This document shows positions 23,915 through 34,504 of a DNA stretch of 64,000 bases, one piece after another. The first letter of the stretch is position 1; each line of letters opens with the position of its first letter. Made by a program: the position numbers and the translations under genes. Source of the stretch: Lunularia cruciata (taxonomy: Eukaryota; Streptophyta; Marchantiopsida; Lunulariales; Lunulariaceae); contig OX419756.1 in assembly GCA_948567375.1 (NCBI GenBank), positions 60,056,552-60,120,551 of the forward strand, read 5' to 3'. A model generated the notes under the pieces. It did no database searches. It was given only the letters and a program-made list of their open reading frames with translations, and was not told the DNA's origin.

Positions 23915-26900
23915 CTGCACAATTACAGGAAATGAGTAATCTACATGTACATCAGAAGAAAATATCAGGGTATGAATTTGAATGTAGTCTTCCAACCATG
24001 AATGTGACCTACACTTTGTGGTTCCTAAGAAGTATGGTCCAATATCCATCTTACCTTGTACTTGGCCATAATATCCTCAACATCGCGGGCTTGCCAAACT
24101 CCTCTCCATAACTCCACATTTTCTGGTTGTCTCGAGATCCGCTTTCCCAGATCCCTCAGTTGTCGATGTATGTAAGCTACGTGGTATGAGCTTGGCCGTT
24201 CGCCAATCCGGATTTGTATGAGAGGCCTCTGCCGGATTTGTATGAGAGACCTCTGCACTAAGTTGCTCAAACTTAATTGTATTGACCTTCCCCAGCGACT
24301 CTCTTTCCAAGCAGATTCAAACACAGTCACATCGTACTGGCGATGCACCATATCAAATGAAGCCAAGTCCAGAAATATGGCTTGCTCTTCCTCTCCTAAG
24401 CTGTCAAAACTCACTCTGAGTTTTCCCCACAACCTGTCCTGTTTACTTCCATCCATGCACCCTGCTTCACGCAACCTACCGAGAGTGCTTTCCCAAATCA
24501 TTTCATCGTTCCGTCCACGTAAGGAACTGCCAATCACATCTAAAGTGAGGGGTAGCCCTTCGCACGTCTCCACAATCTGTTTCACCAACTCCTTGGGTAT
24601 TGCTGCTAAGGCGGGACTTTGAACACGAGCTTTGAACAGTGTCAGCGCATCATCATGTGACAGGAAGGGGAGAACATGTTCTACAAAACCACTTCTATCG
24701 TTTTGAATGCGAGAGATTAGTACCAAACGGCTACCTTCTCCGTAAGAGAGTCCGTTCAAGTAATTCATCATCTCGGTCGCATCGTCACAGTCATCCAACA
24801 TCAGCAGAACTTTCCTTCCCTGTAATAGTTTCAATATCTCCCACTCATCCTGCACCCTAATGCTAACTTGCTTCCCGCTGCCTTCGTACAAGTTTCCAAC
24901 GACCAGTTTCCAGAAATCTTTCCGACTAGGAGTTTGTTGAGGGATTTCAACGAAACAGACATAGTCAAATTGGATTTGGATTTTCATCAGAACTTGTTTC
25001 GCAAGGGTCGATTTGCCTAAACCACCCATCCCCGCAAGCAGTATCTGCTTCGATCCTGCCTCTCGTAACTTGAGCGCTTTCATGAAGTCCCTGATACGAT
25101 CTCCGAACTCGATTATCCCAACAGGAAGCTCGAGATGATATAACAAAGCTGCTTTTCTTGACTCCTGGTTTGTGGAAAATAGAAAGAAAAATTAGGGGAA
25201 AAAAGGCAAGATATAGAATACAAAGGAAATGTGCTTGTTAGCAAACCGACGGAATTCCTGCAAATTTTCTCAATATCCAAAATGCCAAAGTATTTCACTA
25301 CTGAATTCAATTGACAATATTGACAAAATTCAGCAGTTGAAAGATGCAAGTTGTCATATTTCAGACCATACCTCATCCTGACAGATACTTTTTACGAACT
25401 TGACCAGATGTTGAAAACTGTCGGACGTTTTATACTCTGGCTTGCAGATAGTAAAATGGTCTACTCCTGGAATCATACAAAACGTATCCATATCGAGTCG
25501 CGCAGATGCTTCTTCAACCAACTGTGAAGAGCGCCAAAAGGGAATGCCTTGGATGAGTACCCGTATCTGCGACAAATCAGGACATTAACTATCTTGGTTA
25601 GTTAAAGTTCGTTCCGGAAGTTCTACATATTTGAGCAATGGTAGCACAAGCCGTTGGAAGAACGGGAGACCCATAACCCTCTTAGTAGGGAACCGAGAAC
25701 ATGCATATGAAGGGCAAGCATCAAAGTATGCAAATTGACTTGAAGTTGATCTAAACAAGGAATACATAACGAAATAAGCGGAACTGATAGAAAGCAGGAA
25801 CCGAAATTGATACATTTCATAAGAAGTACCCGCACAGAAATCGTATCATGTAATCAGAACCAGACAACCTGTTGGAGTAGCAACATATTAAGAATCTGAA
25901 ACAGAAAAAAGAGGAGAATCATCAAAGGAATAGGCAGATCCAATCGGAAATATACGAAAACATATAGCGAATAGGAAAGGAGTGCATGGTATCTTGGCTG
26001 GTTGGACCAAAGCGTGACATATTTAAGAAAGGGGAGCAGAAGTCGTTCGAAGATCGGGGGGTTCCAGAACCTACTATGTATGGAACCGGGAACGTGCATG
26101 TGAAGTACATGCATGACCGAATGCAAATCGAAATGAATTCAATCTAAGCAAATGGAATGTAAGTGAATCTAACATTTCGAAGATATGCGGAAGTAAGCAC
26201 GTAATTCATACATTTGATACATTTCATAAGTAGCACCTGCAGAGAACTGGTATACATCATGGAAGAAGAATCAAGACACAACAGATTAAAACTCTCAAAT
26301 TGAAAGCAGAGAGAAACCACGAAACAGAGACACATCGAGCAGAAGCAGAACCTGCAGAGAACTAGTATCCATCATGAAAGAAGAATCAAGAAGCAACAAA
26401 TTTAATATCTAAAATTGAAAGCAAAGGAAGACCATCAAACTGAGAAACATCGAGCAAAGGAGTAAGAGACAGCTTTAGTTGAGGATGGGAGGAGTGGCGC
26501 GAACTCGGAGCATAAGTAGCACCTGCAGAGAACTAGTATCCATCATGGACGAAGAATCAAGACGCAACAGATAAAAATTCTGAAACTGAACTTAGAGGAA
26601 GACCATCAAACAGAGAACAAAGACAGAGCTTTAGTTGAGGATGGGTGGAATGGAGCAAACTGGAAGAGGAGTGGAGGGCGTCATGGCTGTGTTGGAGCGA
26701 AGCATGAGAGGAGTAGATACCGTACATCGCAGCATGCTCTATGAACATATGAATCCTAAAATACTGAACAAAGAAGGAAGCAAACAGGCGGTCATAGTAA
26801 GCCTTCACGAAAGCACAATACACTTCATCAAAGCTGAAATAGAGGAGCGAATGCCACCACCCCTCGTACCCAGTTTCTGTTCAAAAGCTCATGAGTGCCA

Positions 26901-28209
26901 AGGCAAACTTGGCTGCTTCCAGAAGTGCCGCTCAGAAATGGCCGCAGTGAGAAGTAAGGAACAATGGAACTTATGCAGAAACCAGCAGGCCATGTAGGAG
27001 CACCTTTTAAAGCAGAGGGAATAAAAGGTGAGTACAATATGTCCTTAAGTACCTACTAATTTTTACTCCTAGGCCCAGTAGTGGGCCTAATTTTAATGTC
27101 AAACGAGCTCGAATGCTCAGAGGACGCTGGTGAAGAGTAATGAGCAAAAGAAATTCCCTGCGTAACTTGTATGTTCTCCAAACTATTTAAACGAGTAATA
27201 GACACACACAAAAATACACTCCACTGGTACAATTCTCAGATGTTTACAGGTACAGAGTATCAATAGTATTGTATAGCTACTATAGGAATAGCTTCCGACG
27301 ATAAGGTACAAGAACGATCACCTTCGACAATCGGCTGAGTACTCCCGCTCCACTTGAGAGTTGAGACTCATTCGCTTCCAGAACACCACATGTCTTCCAC
27401 TCATATTGATTCCGCAACTTTGTAAAATCCTCATTCACTCGAGCAGCCCCTGCACTTAGGAGCTCCATGGACTCAAGTAAGGGACTTTTGCGCTTTCTGG
27501 AGGACTCCAAGCACATTCTTGAACCTGATTGAGCAACCCCGTAAAAGAACAGTCCTCGTACATTTCTCAAGAAATTGATATATCCACCGATTCCAGACAT
27601 TGCACTCGCTCTCAGACATATCTCCTTCATTACTACTCCGCCCAAACAGTGACCGACTAGGACGACTGGACACTTCTGACCAACCTCCCCACATTCGATC
27701 AGAGATCGGGCAAGGAATTCTCGTGTGCCATACATATCCATTCTTCCACGTGAAGCAGAAGTCTGGATACTGGAATCGTAAGAAACTGAGAGTATGCGAG
27801 CTTGAGGGAAATCCTGGACAAGCCATGTGTCCAGCCAGCATGCCGAGTTGTCTCGCTGCATCCACGTTTGGATGAAAGCATCTTCCCAATCTCCCCATGA
27901 AAGACCATGGAAGAATATTATTTCCAGGGTAGTCGGTCCGGTTACAGGTGTGTACAATTCGTAAACCGCATCACTCAACTACAAAATCCAAAGTTTCATT
28001 CCAACAAACTGTGTCATAGTTTGCAAAGAGAACTCGAACCGAACAGTTGCTGTAATGATCAAAATATTGCGCCGAACTAGAACTTGAAGAGCTGATTTTA
28101 TCATCAGGGAAACATACACAATGATCTGCGTGCTTTTTCTCGTTGGAATACTCACCCGTTTGCGATCAGAGAGAGCTGGTGTCATGGGCCTAGAACTTGA
28201 GGCCGCCAT
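19310..28209 (-). CDS. HNL gene 2: alpha/beta-hydrolase-NB-ARC-LRR immune receptor (full gene model)
   Basis: Predicted intracellular NLR receptor for pathogen sensing. Five exons joined by phase-0 introns: 28,209-28,156; 27,978-27,322; 25,566-25,372; 25,164-24,055; 23,914-19,310 (intron lengths 177, 1,755, 207 and 140). The joined product is about 2,206 residues with no internal stop. Approximate order: short Ser/Pro/Arg leader 1-18; alpha/beta-hydrolase 35-290; NB-ARC 310-670 with P-loop GMGGLGKST 347-355, Walker B LLMLDDCDD 422-430, GLPL 505-508 and IHR in the MHD position 634-636; LRRs from about 700 to 2,140. Frames agree across every proposed junction, which I checked base by base. The start is the first ATG before a CGG|GTGAGT donor. 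No transcript confirms the model. The N-terminal hydrolase marks the bryophyte HNL class. Confidence 0.85.
24055..25164 (-). CDS. HNL gene 2 exon 4: NB-ARC nucleotide switch
   Basis: 370 codons from the CACAAACCAG acceptor to the AAG|GTAAG donor. Contains the NLR linker LPVGIIEF, P-loop GMGGLGKSTLA, Walker B LLMLDDCDD, RNBS-B GSRLVLISR, GLPLTLDVIGSSL, a winged-helix-like stretch (EQAIFLDLASF), and YIHRQLRDLG, where other plant NLRs have a MHD motif. A 24-bp tandem duplication (two copies of the PLIQIR stretch, about 24,208-24,256) precedes IHR. The domain binds ATP/ADP in plant NLRs and switches the receptor between off and on states. Confidence 0.9.
25372..25566 (-). CDS. HNL gene 2 exon 3: hydrolase C-terminal part with catalytic His
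   Basis: 65 codons from a TTTGTCGCAG acceptor to a GAG|GTATGG donor. It supplies the end of the hydrolase fold: VLIQGIPFW, LVEEASARLD, and GVDHFTICKP, where His274 matches the catalytic His of the SERAC1-like family (DHF/N-ICKP). Joins in frame after RLSK of exon 2 and before ESRKAA of exon 4. Without this exon the hydrolase would be incomplete, so I consider the long intron 2 real. Confidence 0.75.
25567..27321. repeat. Intron 2 of HNL gene 2, built of degenerate repeats
   Basis: Two divergent copies of a block of about 220 bases lie at roughly 25,610-25,830 and 26,000-26,240 (shared signature GGAACCG-GAAC-TGCAT-TGAAG). Three copies of a block starting CACCTGCAGAGAACT-GTAT lie at about 26,234, 26,350 and 26,520 and continue with GAAGAATCAAGA-GCAACA. 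A plus-strand frame of 120 codons (26,635-26,997) is preserved in units 3 and 4, but so is nearly all surrounding sequence, so this is weak evidence for coding. Confidence 0.6.
27322..27978 (-). CDS. HNL gene 2 exon 2: alpha/beta-hydrolase core
   Basis: 219 codons. Shows the hallmarks of the SERAC1/PGAP1-like alpha/beta-hydrolase group: FFHGLSWGD (oxyanion HG at residues 42-43), the WL..D.P.ARILSVSYD block, and VVLVGHCLGG, the nucleophile elbow, with Cys129 where the family has Ser. The exon continues to RLSK and ends at AAG|GTGATC (27,321), a weaker donor. If it were unspliced, the frame would read about 13 more codons to a stop and lose the catalytic His. Near-identical exons occur in units 3 and 4. 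In this NLR class the hydrolase takes the place of TIR, CC or kinase domains; its biochemical role is not known to me. Confidence 0.8.
28156..28209 (-). CDS. HNL gene 2 exon 1 (start exon)
   Basis: Eighteen codons beginning MAASSSRP, ending at CGG|GTGAGT. The exon is too short for an ORF search but is kept in units 3 and 4 (46,706 and 53,245). The acceptor TTTTGTAG at 27,979 joins it in frame to LSDAVYELY. An alternative start at the second Met (codon 9) is possible. A GTAAGTAG donor at 28,640 suggests an upstream 5' untranslated exon; that is inference. Confidence 0.7.
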
Positions 28210-29414
28210 AGTGGGTGCAGTCGCTCAGTTTATACGGTTCACAAAATTGTCTCTGGGCTACTCCAATATCGTGAGCTGATATGTATCGCAATCTCAGTTC
28301 CACAAGCTTTCAGTTTATCCTCTCAAGTCCATTGCAAGTTGGAATTCCTGATATCTTGCCTAGTTTCACCAGACTGTCCAGAAGCAAGAAATTCAACGCT
28401 GTTGTGAGTTTCAGAAGCTGTGATAAGCGCACTGCACGTAGTAATCCCGATGCTAGTGTAAGTGTTTAAGTTGGCAGGACGGTAAGCTTGATGGCCGACC
28501 TCGGCATCAAGCTGAGAAGGCGACACACATTAAACAGAAGCACTTGAGAACACAAATATACGAAAATATTGACGGTACAATGGAATCCGTCTTACACAAA
28601 ATGTCCACTTAACTTATGAAAGCATATAGAGACTACTTACCAAACATTGGGATGTTTGTACGAGAAATTAGAGAAATCAAGTTTAAAATTACCCTTGTTA
28701 TGTCCATGGACCGATCGCGGAACATGATCGGATCAGAGGATGGGAAACGAGTAACTTCACAAGTTCCATCATGAACGTCCCCGTACAACCTGTAAGTAGC
28801 TCTGCGATTTCCTTCCGTGTTGGCTACGGCGCGGATGACATGCACACAAATGCTGGAAACGCAACACCCTCAACTTCCCGGAACAAGAGCGAACCAGGTG
28901 CTAAGCACCCACATAGCCTGCCGAGGAGAAGAGCACTATTTCGCAGCTGCGCTCCCCTGGTCATAAAAGTCTTCAAAGACAGATCGAAAGCACCAACAGA
29001 GATGGGTGCAAAAGTCTTCGGAGGGGTCGTTGGATAGAATCTCTATGTAGCCCTGAATTACACAACTTTAGCTTTGTCTGTCATCACGTTTGCGTCTCCT
29101 TTCTATGTCTGATGCTATTTTTGGGAAAGGGGGACCGGGTAGAAAACACGAAGGATGGGGAAGAACCCAATGGGGCTAAGCCACAAAAGAGTCCATTCGA
29201 GAAATCTGCACCTAAGATATCCTAGCTATGTAAGTTGTTTTGCCTAAAAACAATTGGAGTATTTGAAAAAGTATCACTTAGTGTGATTGCTCTTTTATGG
29301 ATTGCACAAATCATTACACTCCATAGAACAATAGACACATGCTATAAAGTATAGAGTGACAATGGTACCCTTGGCGCCTAACATGATAAAAGCGCATGCA
29401 TTCCCTAACAAATG
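28210..29414. other. 5' flank of HNL gene 2 (presumed promoter and leader)
   Basis: About 1.2 kb, shared with units 3 and 4. Contains a good minus-strand donor (GTTTG|GTAAGTAG, 28,640), suggesting a leader intron, and an imperfect hairpin at 28,485-28,513 (AGCTTGATG and CATCAAGCT arms). On the plus strand, 28,281-28,460 reads as a Ser/Arg-rich, acid-poor peptide ending at AGT|GTAAGT, which could be a divergent first exon. I cannot place a TATA box or start site with confidence. Confidence 0.45.
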
Positions 29415-29648
29415 TCATGGTTTAAAGTTGCTCCATATAACTCCAAGGCTAGAGTAACAAAAAGGTGACTCGATGCATAGCATATATTCGGAGATCATAC
29501 GAGCTATTGTTGCACTCATTGCGCGTCCAAAGGAATGGGTAAGCACTCTCTCCAAAACTATATCACGTGTAGGGTCCGTAACCACGACATCCGCTACTAT
29601 CACCTGATCATCTCGGATGAAGTATAAGTCTACCCTAACATGTGTCAT
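29415..29648 (-). pseudogene. Reverse-transcriptase-element C-terminal relic, unit 2
   Basis: About 77 codons with VVVTDPTRDIVLERV and a SFGRAMSATIARMI stretch, resembling the region after the RT domain in a widespread plant family (DPT..DLV.RA....A...A). It is the downstream part of the longer relic at 54,466-55,659. Only this tail is left here, so it is a dead fragment. Family assignment is from pattern memory. Confidence 0.45.
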
Positions 29649-32600
29649 CTACAAAGCATATGAATGCTCACTCCAAACCAAGTATCTACTCTCTCGGGCC
29701 ATAGTAAACACTATGTCCCTAGCATTATCATGGGTAATTATCATTTGTCCCCAAAAGGACACCGTGTCATATGGACTTTTGTTGCATCTAGTGTAGAACC
29801 ACACTCACAAGTGAGACATATCTCACAAACACACCAGTTTGCTCAGATAACTCATAGTCTGCCAGATTTGAGTTCTAAACGAGATTAAATTGATCGGAGC
29901 CGTCCATACTTTCTAACCTACTATTGATTATGATCATTTTCCCATGGAAATTGTGATATGACGCCACTTTAATTCTCTCATTTTATTTTACGTCACGTCA
30001 GTTATTCACAAGTTTATTTTACGTTACTTTTACTTTACGGATGACGTTAATATATGTCGACTTCTAAACAATATTAAATTGATTGGAGCCGTCCATCCTT
30101 TCTGATCTACTATTGGTTATAATCATTTCCCCTTAAACATATCCATGGCAATTGCGATTTGTCGCCAGTTTAATTCTCTCATTTTATTTTATCGCCGGTC
30201 TTTTATTTTACGTCACGTCAGTTATTCACGAGTTTATTTTACGTTACTTTTACTTTACGGATGACGTTAATTTATGTACAGACTTTGCTGACGACGTTAA
30301 TACGTTTGCATCTCCCCTTGTGTTAAAACTCACGAACTATTTGCGCAGCTATTTCTATTGCTATATCCTTAGAAGTTCGTTTGGAAGAGGTGAGGTGCAG
30401 TATTATACAGTATTTGGTACAACGTAAAGAACTGATAGTATCGCGGATGGAAAGCAAAATTCTTCGAATGTGACTGAGGGAGTAACAGTTGGAGAGCAAG
30501 ATTTTCTAGCTACTTTGAACCCGACGATCGAGAAAAGTACACGAAATAGCTTATAGCTTATTGCTTAAAATTTCTTCCAGACTTTACCACAGCAGAACTA
30601 TGTGGATTTCTTAATTATTCTTATACATCTGATTGGAGTATATAGAGTTCAGACTGCACCAAAGAAACTGCTCTTTCCAGTCTTGACCATCAGAAGGATA
30701 GGGTACACTATATACTTCATCTAAAAAGATTATTGGACTATAAGTTGTTTTCGTTTTGAAGATTACGGAGAATGAAAGAAAGGCCAAGTAATAAACCTCG
30801 AAGGAAAAAGAAAAAGGAATAGAAAGCACACCAAATGCAAAGGGAACTGAAATCAGTTGATATTCACACTTCCTGGTTTTGAGTAGCTTGTGTGCAAGGG
30901 AGATGGTTTCATGTAATTTATGGTGAATGTGTTAGATACAGAGGATTAAAAAATAATACTACACTTTATTTAAATAATAATACACTTTATTAGTAAAGAA
31001 ACTTTTCAAACCTTGTCAAACTATTTTTAACAAAAATTAAAATGCTAGATTGCAATCTATAAGTAGAAAACTCTCCATATGAGACACATTACAGTAGCCA
31101 CTTTAGGAAAAGTGTGTTTCTAGAAATGCATTTTATAAATAGAGTGCTTATTTTTTGTTCTTTCTGTGTGTTATTTTTGAAAGCAATAGTGAGAATCAAA
31201 TATTGCAAATATTGGATTTGGAGTGCAGCAAATGGGTATTTAAGAAAGGCTTAGGTTTAAAAGCCCTAGTAAGAACTAAATATTGAAATTATGAGATATG
31301 GAACATAAAACAAACATCAATGGAACACATGTCTGACCTATTTCAAGTGTGATTAGCTACTAAAAAAGAAAATGAGTATTGAAGTGAAGAAAATTATAAA
31401 ATGAGTGTTTATGTTTAATAATTTCTTAAGATTAGAGAAGTTTAGTATCTTTGTAAAAATTGTTTCAAGGTTTAATGTGTTTGCTTCTTCTTTTATCAAC
31501 TATCTTTTTCACTTGTCAACAAATGCTTTTATGTGGTCCAAAATCTAAAGTAATACACCTTGTAGAGTAAGCAAATAATTTATGGATAGGTAGTTGAATT
31601 TTGGCTTATCTTGTGAATTCAAACTCTTATTCCAATACCTCACTAATGGATTTGATTTTGGCAGTGAAAGAAAACCTATCAAAGCCAAGAACTTCAAACA
31701 ATTGAGGATTGTGACTTACCGAAATCTTTCTAAAGGAAAAGGTAAGGAGATGGTGTGCATGGTTGTCAAAGACCCAGCAAATGCAACCTGATCATCTATA
31801 TACTTACGTATCTTAATTAAAATAAAAATGTAAGGGGATGACAGTCATGGTTATCACTGATTGAGAAAATGTATATCTTCATAATCAAACAATTAGAATC
31901 ACATGACTAAAGCAACGTACACGGTCTATGGGGAAATTTGAGCTTGGGAATACTATAACCTAACAATGGTTAATGAGCAAATTGCAAACGTTCTTGAGAT
32001 GTCTGTCTCAAATAACAAACTACGAGCATGACATCTATGGAAACGTTCTTCTGAAGTTTGCGAGAAAGCAAACATTTTAAAACGTTTTTATTGTTCTTAA
32101 TACGTTCTTTTTAAGCGGCAAGTTTTAACTAACCAGTAAACAAGAATTGGTGCAAAATTCATCGTATTGTTTTTGGTGTCAAATGTATTGAAGAAATTTT
32201 TTTTTTGCATTCATCTATAATGGAGTTCACCGCGTCGAAGGAGGGGCATAAGAGAGTGCATTAATGGAAATATTTTGGTCTTGTGTTTGAAGAAGCAAAG
32301 TTCAAGGCAAAAAGCAGAAAGTGCGTACATTGCAATAGAAGCATGTTCATCACATCGTGTTCAAATTACACGAAATACCAAAAGAAATAGCTCTAACTTA
32401 TAGAATTTAGTGCTATCATTAATACTAAAAGTTTAGACGTTTCTTTTAATATGACCTACTTTATAAAAAATATAATTTAAATTTTTGTTTCATTAGGGAA
32501 TAATCCAATACAATTCACTGCGGCACTCTCCTCTTTTTCACTGTTTGTTTTTCCTTTATAGCTTACGATACAGTTAACTAGAAAATTTTCAGTAGAAAAT

Positions 32601-33930
32601 TAAAAAATTTAAATTAGAAAATTGAGTCTATTTTCAATCTTATCCTTAAATTTCACATGAAGGAAATGCAGAGATAGACTTATTCTTCTCTTCTTTGAAG
32701 TCCTTGTAAATATAGTGACAATACAATGGACAGAAGTAAAGATTGACTTCTTTTCATAAATAGTACATGGTGAGAAAGTAGCCTTTCTCATCATACGACT
32801 TCATGAGGTAAGAAGGTGAGAAGAATTTGTACACGTTGTGATTTGCACTTAAGGTTTAAATTGACTCAATTTATTTTAATTTTAATTTTTAGAAAAAATT
32901 AAATTGCATATTACCTTACGTGCCAGAAAACCATAGATTTTTTACTTGCAAGGATAATTTTACGCATTTTTTATACGAATTTCTCATATAATACATAACA
33001 ATGTCAATCTGATACATCTTTTGAATAAGTTTTGGTTGATATCCTTGACAACTAGTAGATATATATCTATCAATCATGGGACAAATATTAGACAGTAGAA
33101 ATCTAGATATATTTTCAAAATAAAAGATGTAAAAAAACTACCTACTCCATGTAATGTGCAAGTTAAATTTCTCTTCTAAGTGTAGCAGAATTCATATAAA
33201 ACAACGAAAAAGGGTGCATGCATATATTGCAACATCCTCCATAAACTAACTCACTTGAGAAAAACTTGAAATCGTATCTAATTTGATTGGAAATCAGTCG
33301 AAAATGAGAGGAAATGCAAATCTGAAACAATTCATAAGTATTCAGTTCAGTGCTTTGATACTTTACGCCGTATAATGAAGTTGAATTGTGTTTTAAGCAG
33401 ACAAATCAAATTAAATGATATATTTTCGAGAAAGTAAATTATTGATAGTTAATTGAAGATGAATACGATGCACCCAGCGAATACAAACGTTGATACTCAT
33501 GATTTGACCACATTTAGATCAGCTGATGGTCTTCCTTCACATATATTAGGGACTTTCTTCATTACCGATTAATTGCAAATGCTTAATGTGTCTTCAGTTG
33601 TATCCAAACTTGAACGATGAGAACCTGGCGCAAATGTCTCAAACGAGAATCAAACTTGAAAGATGACATTTGACATTCTCAACTTGTAGAAATGGTTTTT
33701 CTACGCACTTTGAGCCTAAAGGACCTGGCGTCTGGGAAACAGCTCCAACATAAACCACCCGAAGAATCCCTGTAGTTTTCTAGACAGGACATTCAAGATA
33801 TTGAGAGCTTATTCTCTTGAACTTTCCCTATGAAGAGGTCGGAGCCCCAAGAACTTTATAGCCGTGAAGATCAATAGCAGGGGCTATAGTACATTTGAGA
33901 TGTTTAATGACATGTTATTGAAATAATTTT
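29649..33930. other. Intergenic: dispersed block then AT-rich block; no gene seen
   Basis: 29,805-30,400 is the dispersed block with internal duplication. 30,600-30,850 matches 11,850-12,070 of unit 1. 30,840-33,930 matches 12,360-15,000. A segment of about 475 bases (31,603-32,077) is present here and absent from unit 1, with TTTT at both edges. The 65-codon frame inside it (31,594-31,791) is not recognised. Confidence 0.5.
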
Positions 33931-34504
33931 GACATGAATATGAACAGCGGCAGCGTGGCAAAAGGCTATGTTTGTAACTTATGGCCAAAATAACTTTGTT
34001 GATTGCGTTCTCGATAAAGCTAAAGATATTATTAAGTGCACACTTGAGGGACAGGTTCTATGGAGGTTTGGTCTGGTCATCGAAATGAATTGTGGTCACT
34101 GAAAACATCGGTAGTTGTCTTCATTTTATAGAGAGACTATTTCTGCCATCTCGAGCGGAGTCTACGGTAGCTTGCTTTTGTTCGATCTAGGAAAAGGAAT
34201 TTTAAAATGTCATGGTGCGTCCCTCTCTTCCCATGTCTTTTACAATCTTTTGCAGACACTGACCATCTACCTACGCTTGGCATGTCCTTCTTGCTCGTTT
34301 AATTTGCCTTGCGGTGGAAAAGCGTATTCGCTCCTCACTCTCGATGTCCTTAAAATTCATTATCCTCGTAAGTCATGATAGTAGTTTCTGTAAGTCATGA
34401 TAGTAGTAAACTTCATTTGTCTCATGAGATAAACACCATCCGGGCAACGGAATAAGATAGAAAAAGGAAGTCTAGCATGATTGCTTCCAACTGAAACTTG
34501 CTCA
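33931..34504. other. Unique spacer between units 2 and 3
   Basis: No copy elsewhere in the window. One frame at about 33,951-34,108 reads W-Q-K-A-M-F-V-T-Y-G and stays open for about 50 codons, and another short frame follows at 34,115-34,378. Neither is recognised. This may be the remnant of an insertion at the unit boundary. Confidence 0.35.

Larger units (their letters stand above)
15059..34504. repeat. Tandem segmental duplication, unit 2 (most complete copy)
   Basis: Begins with the copy of base 1 of the window and runs through the ABCB relic, the 81-bp repeats, the complete HNL gene, its 5' flank, the reverse-transcriptase relic, the dispersed block and the AT-rich block. Similarity to unit 1 ends near 33,930. 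Homology to unit 3 begins at about 34,505, so 33,931-34,504 is a private spacer. Confidence 0.85.

Noticed and set aside
23915-24054. Overlap of the NB-ARC and LRR frames read as a frameshift or programmed shift
   Set aside because: All four copies share it, and a 140-bp intron with GTAAG donor and TTGTGCAG acceptor joins the two frames exactly in phase 0, so an intron is the simpler reading.
28229-28234. TATAAA on the minus strand just upstream of the gene 2 ATG
   Set aside because: It lies only 20 bases from the ATG, too close for a start site before that ATG, and is mutated in unit 4. A leader donor further upstream also argues for a more distant promoter.
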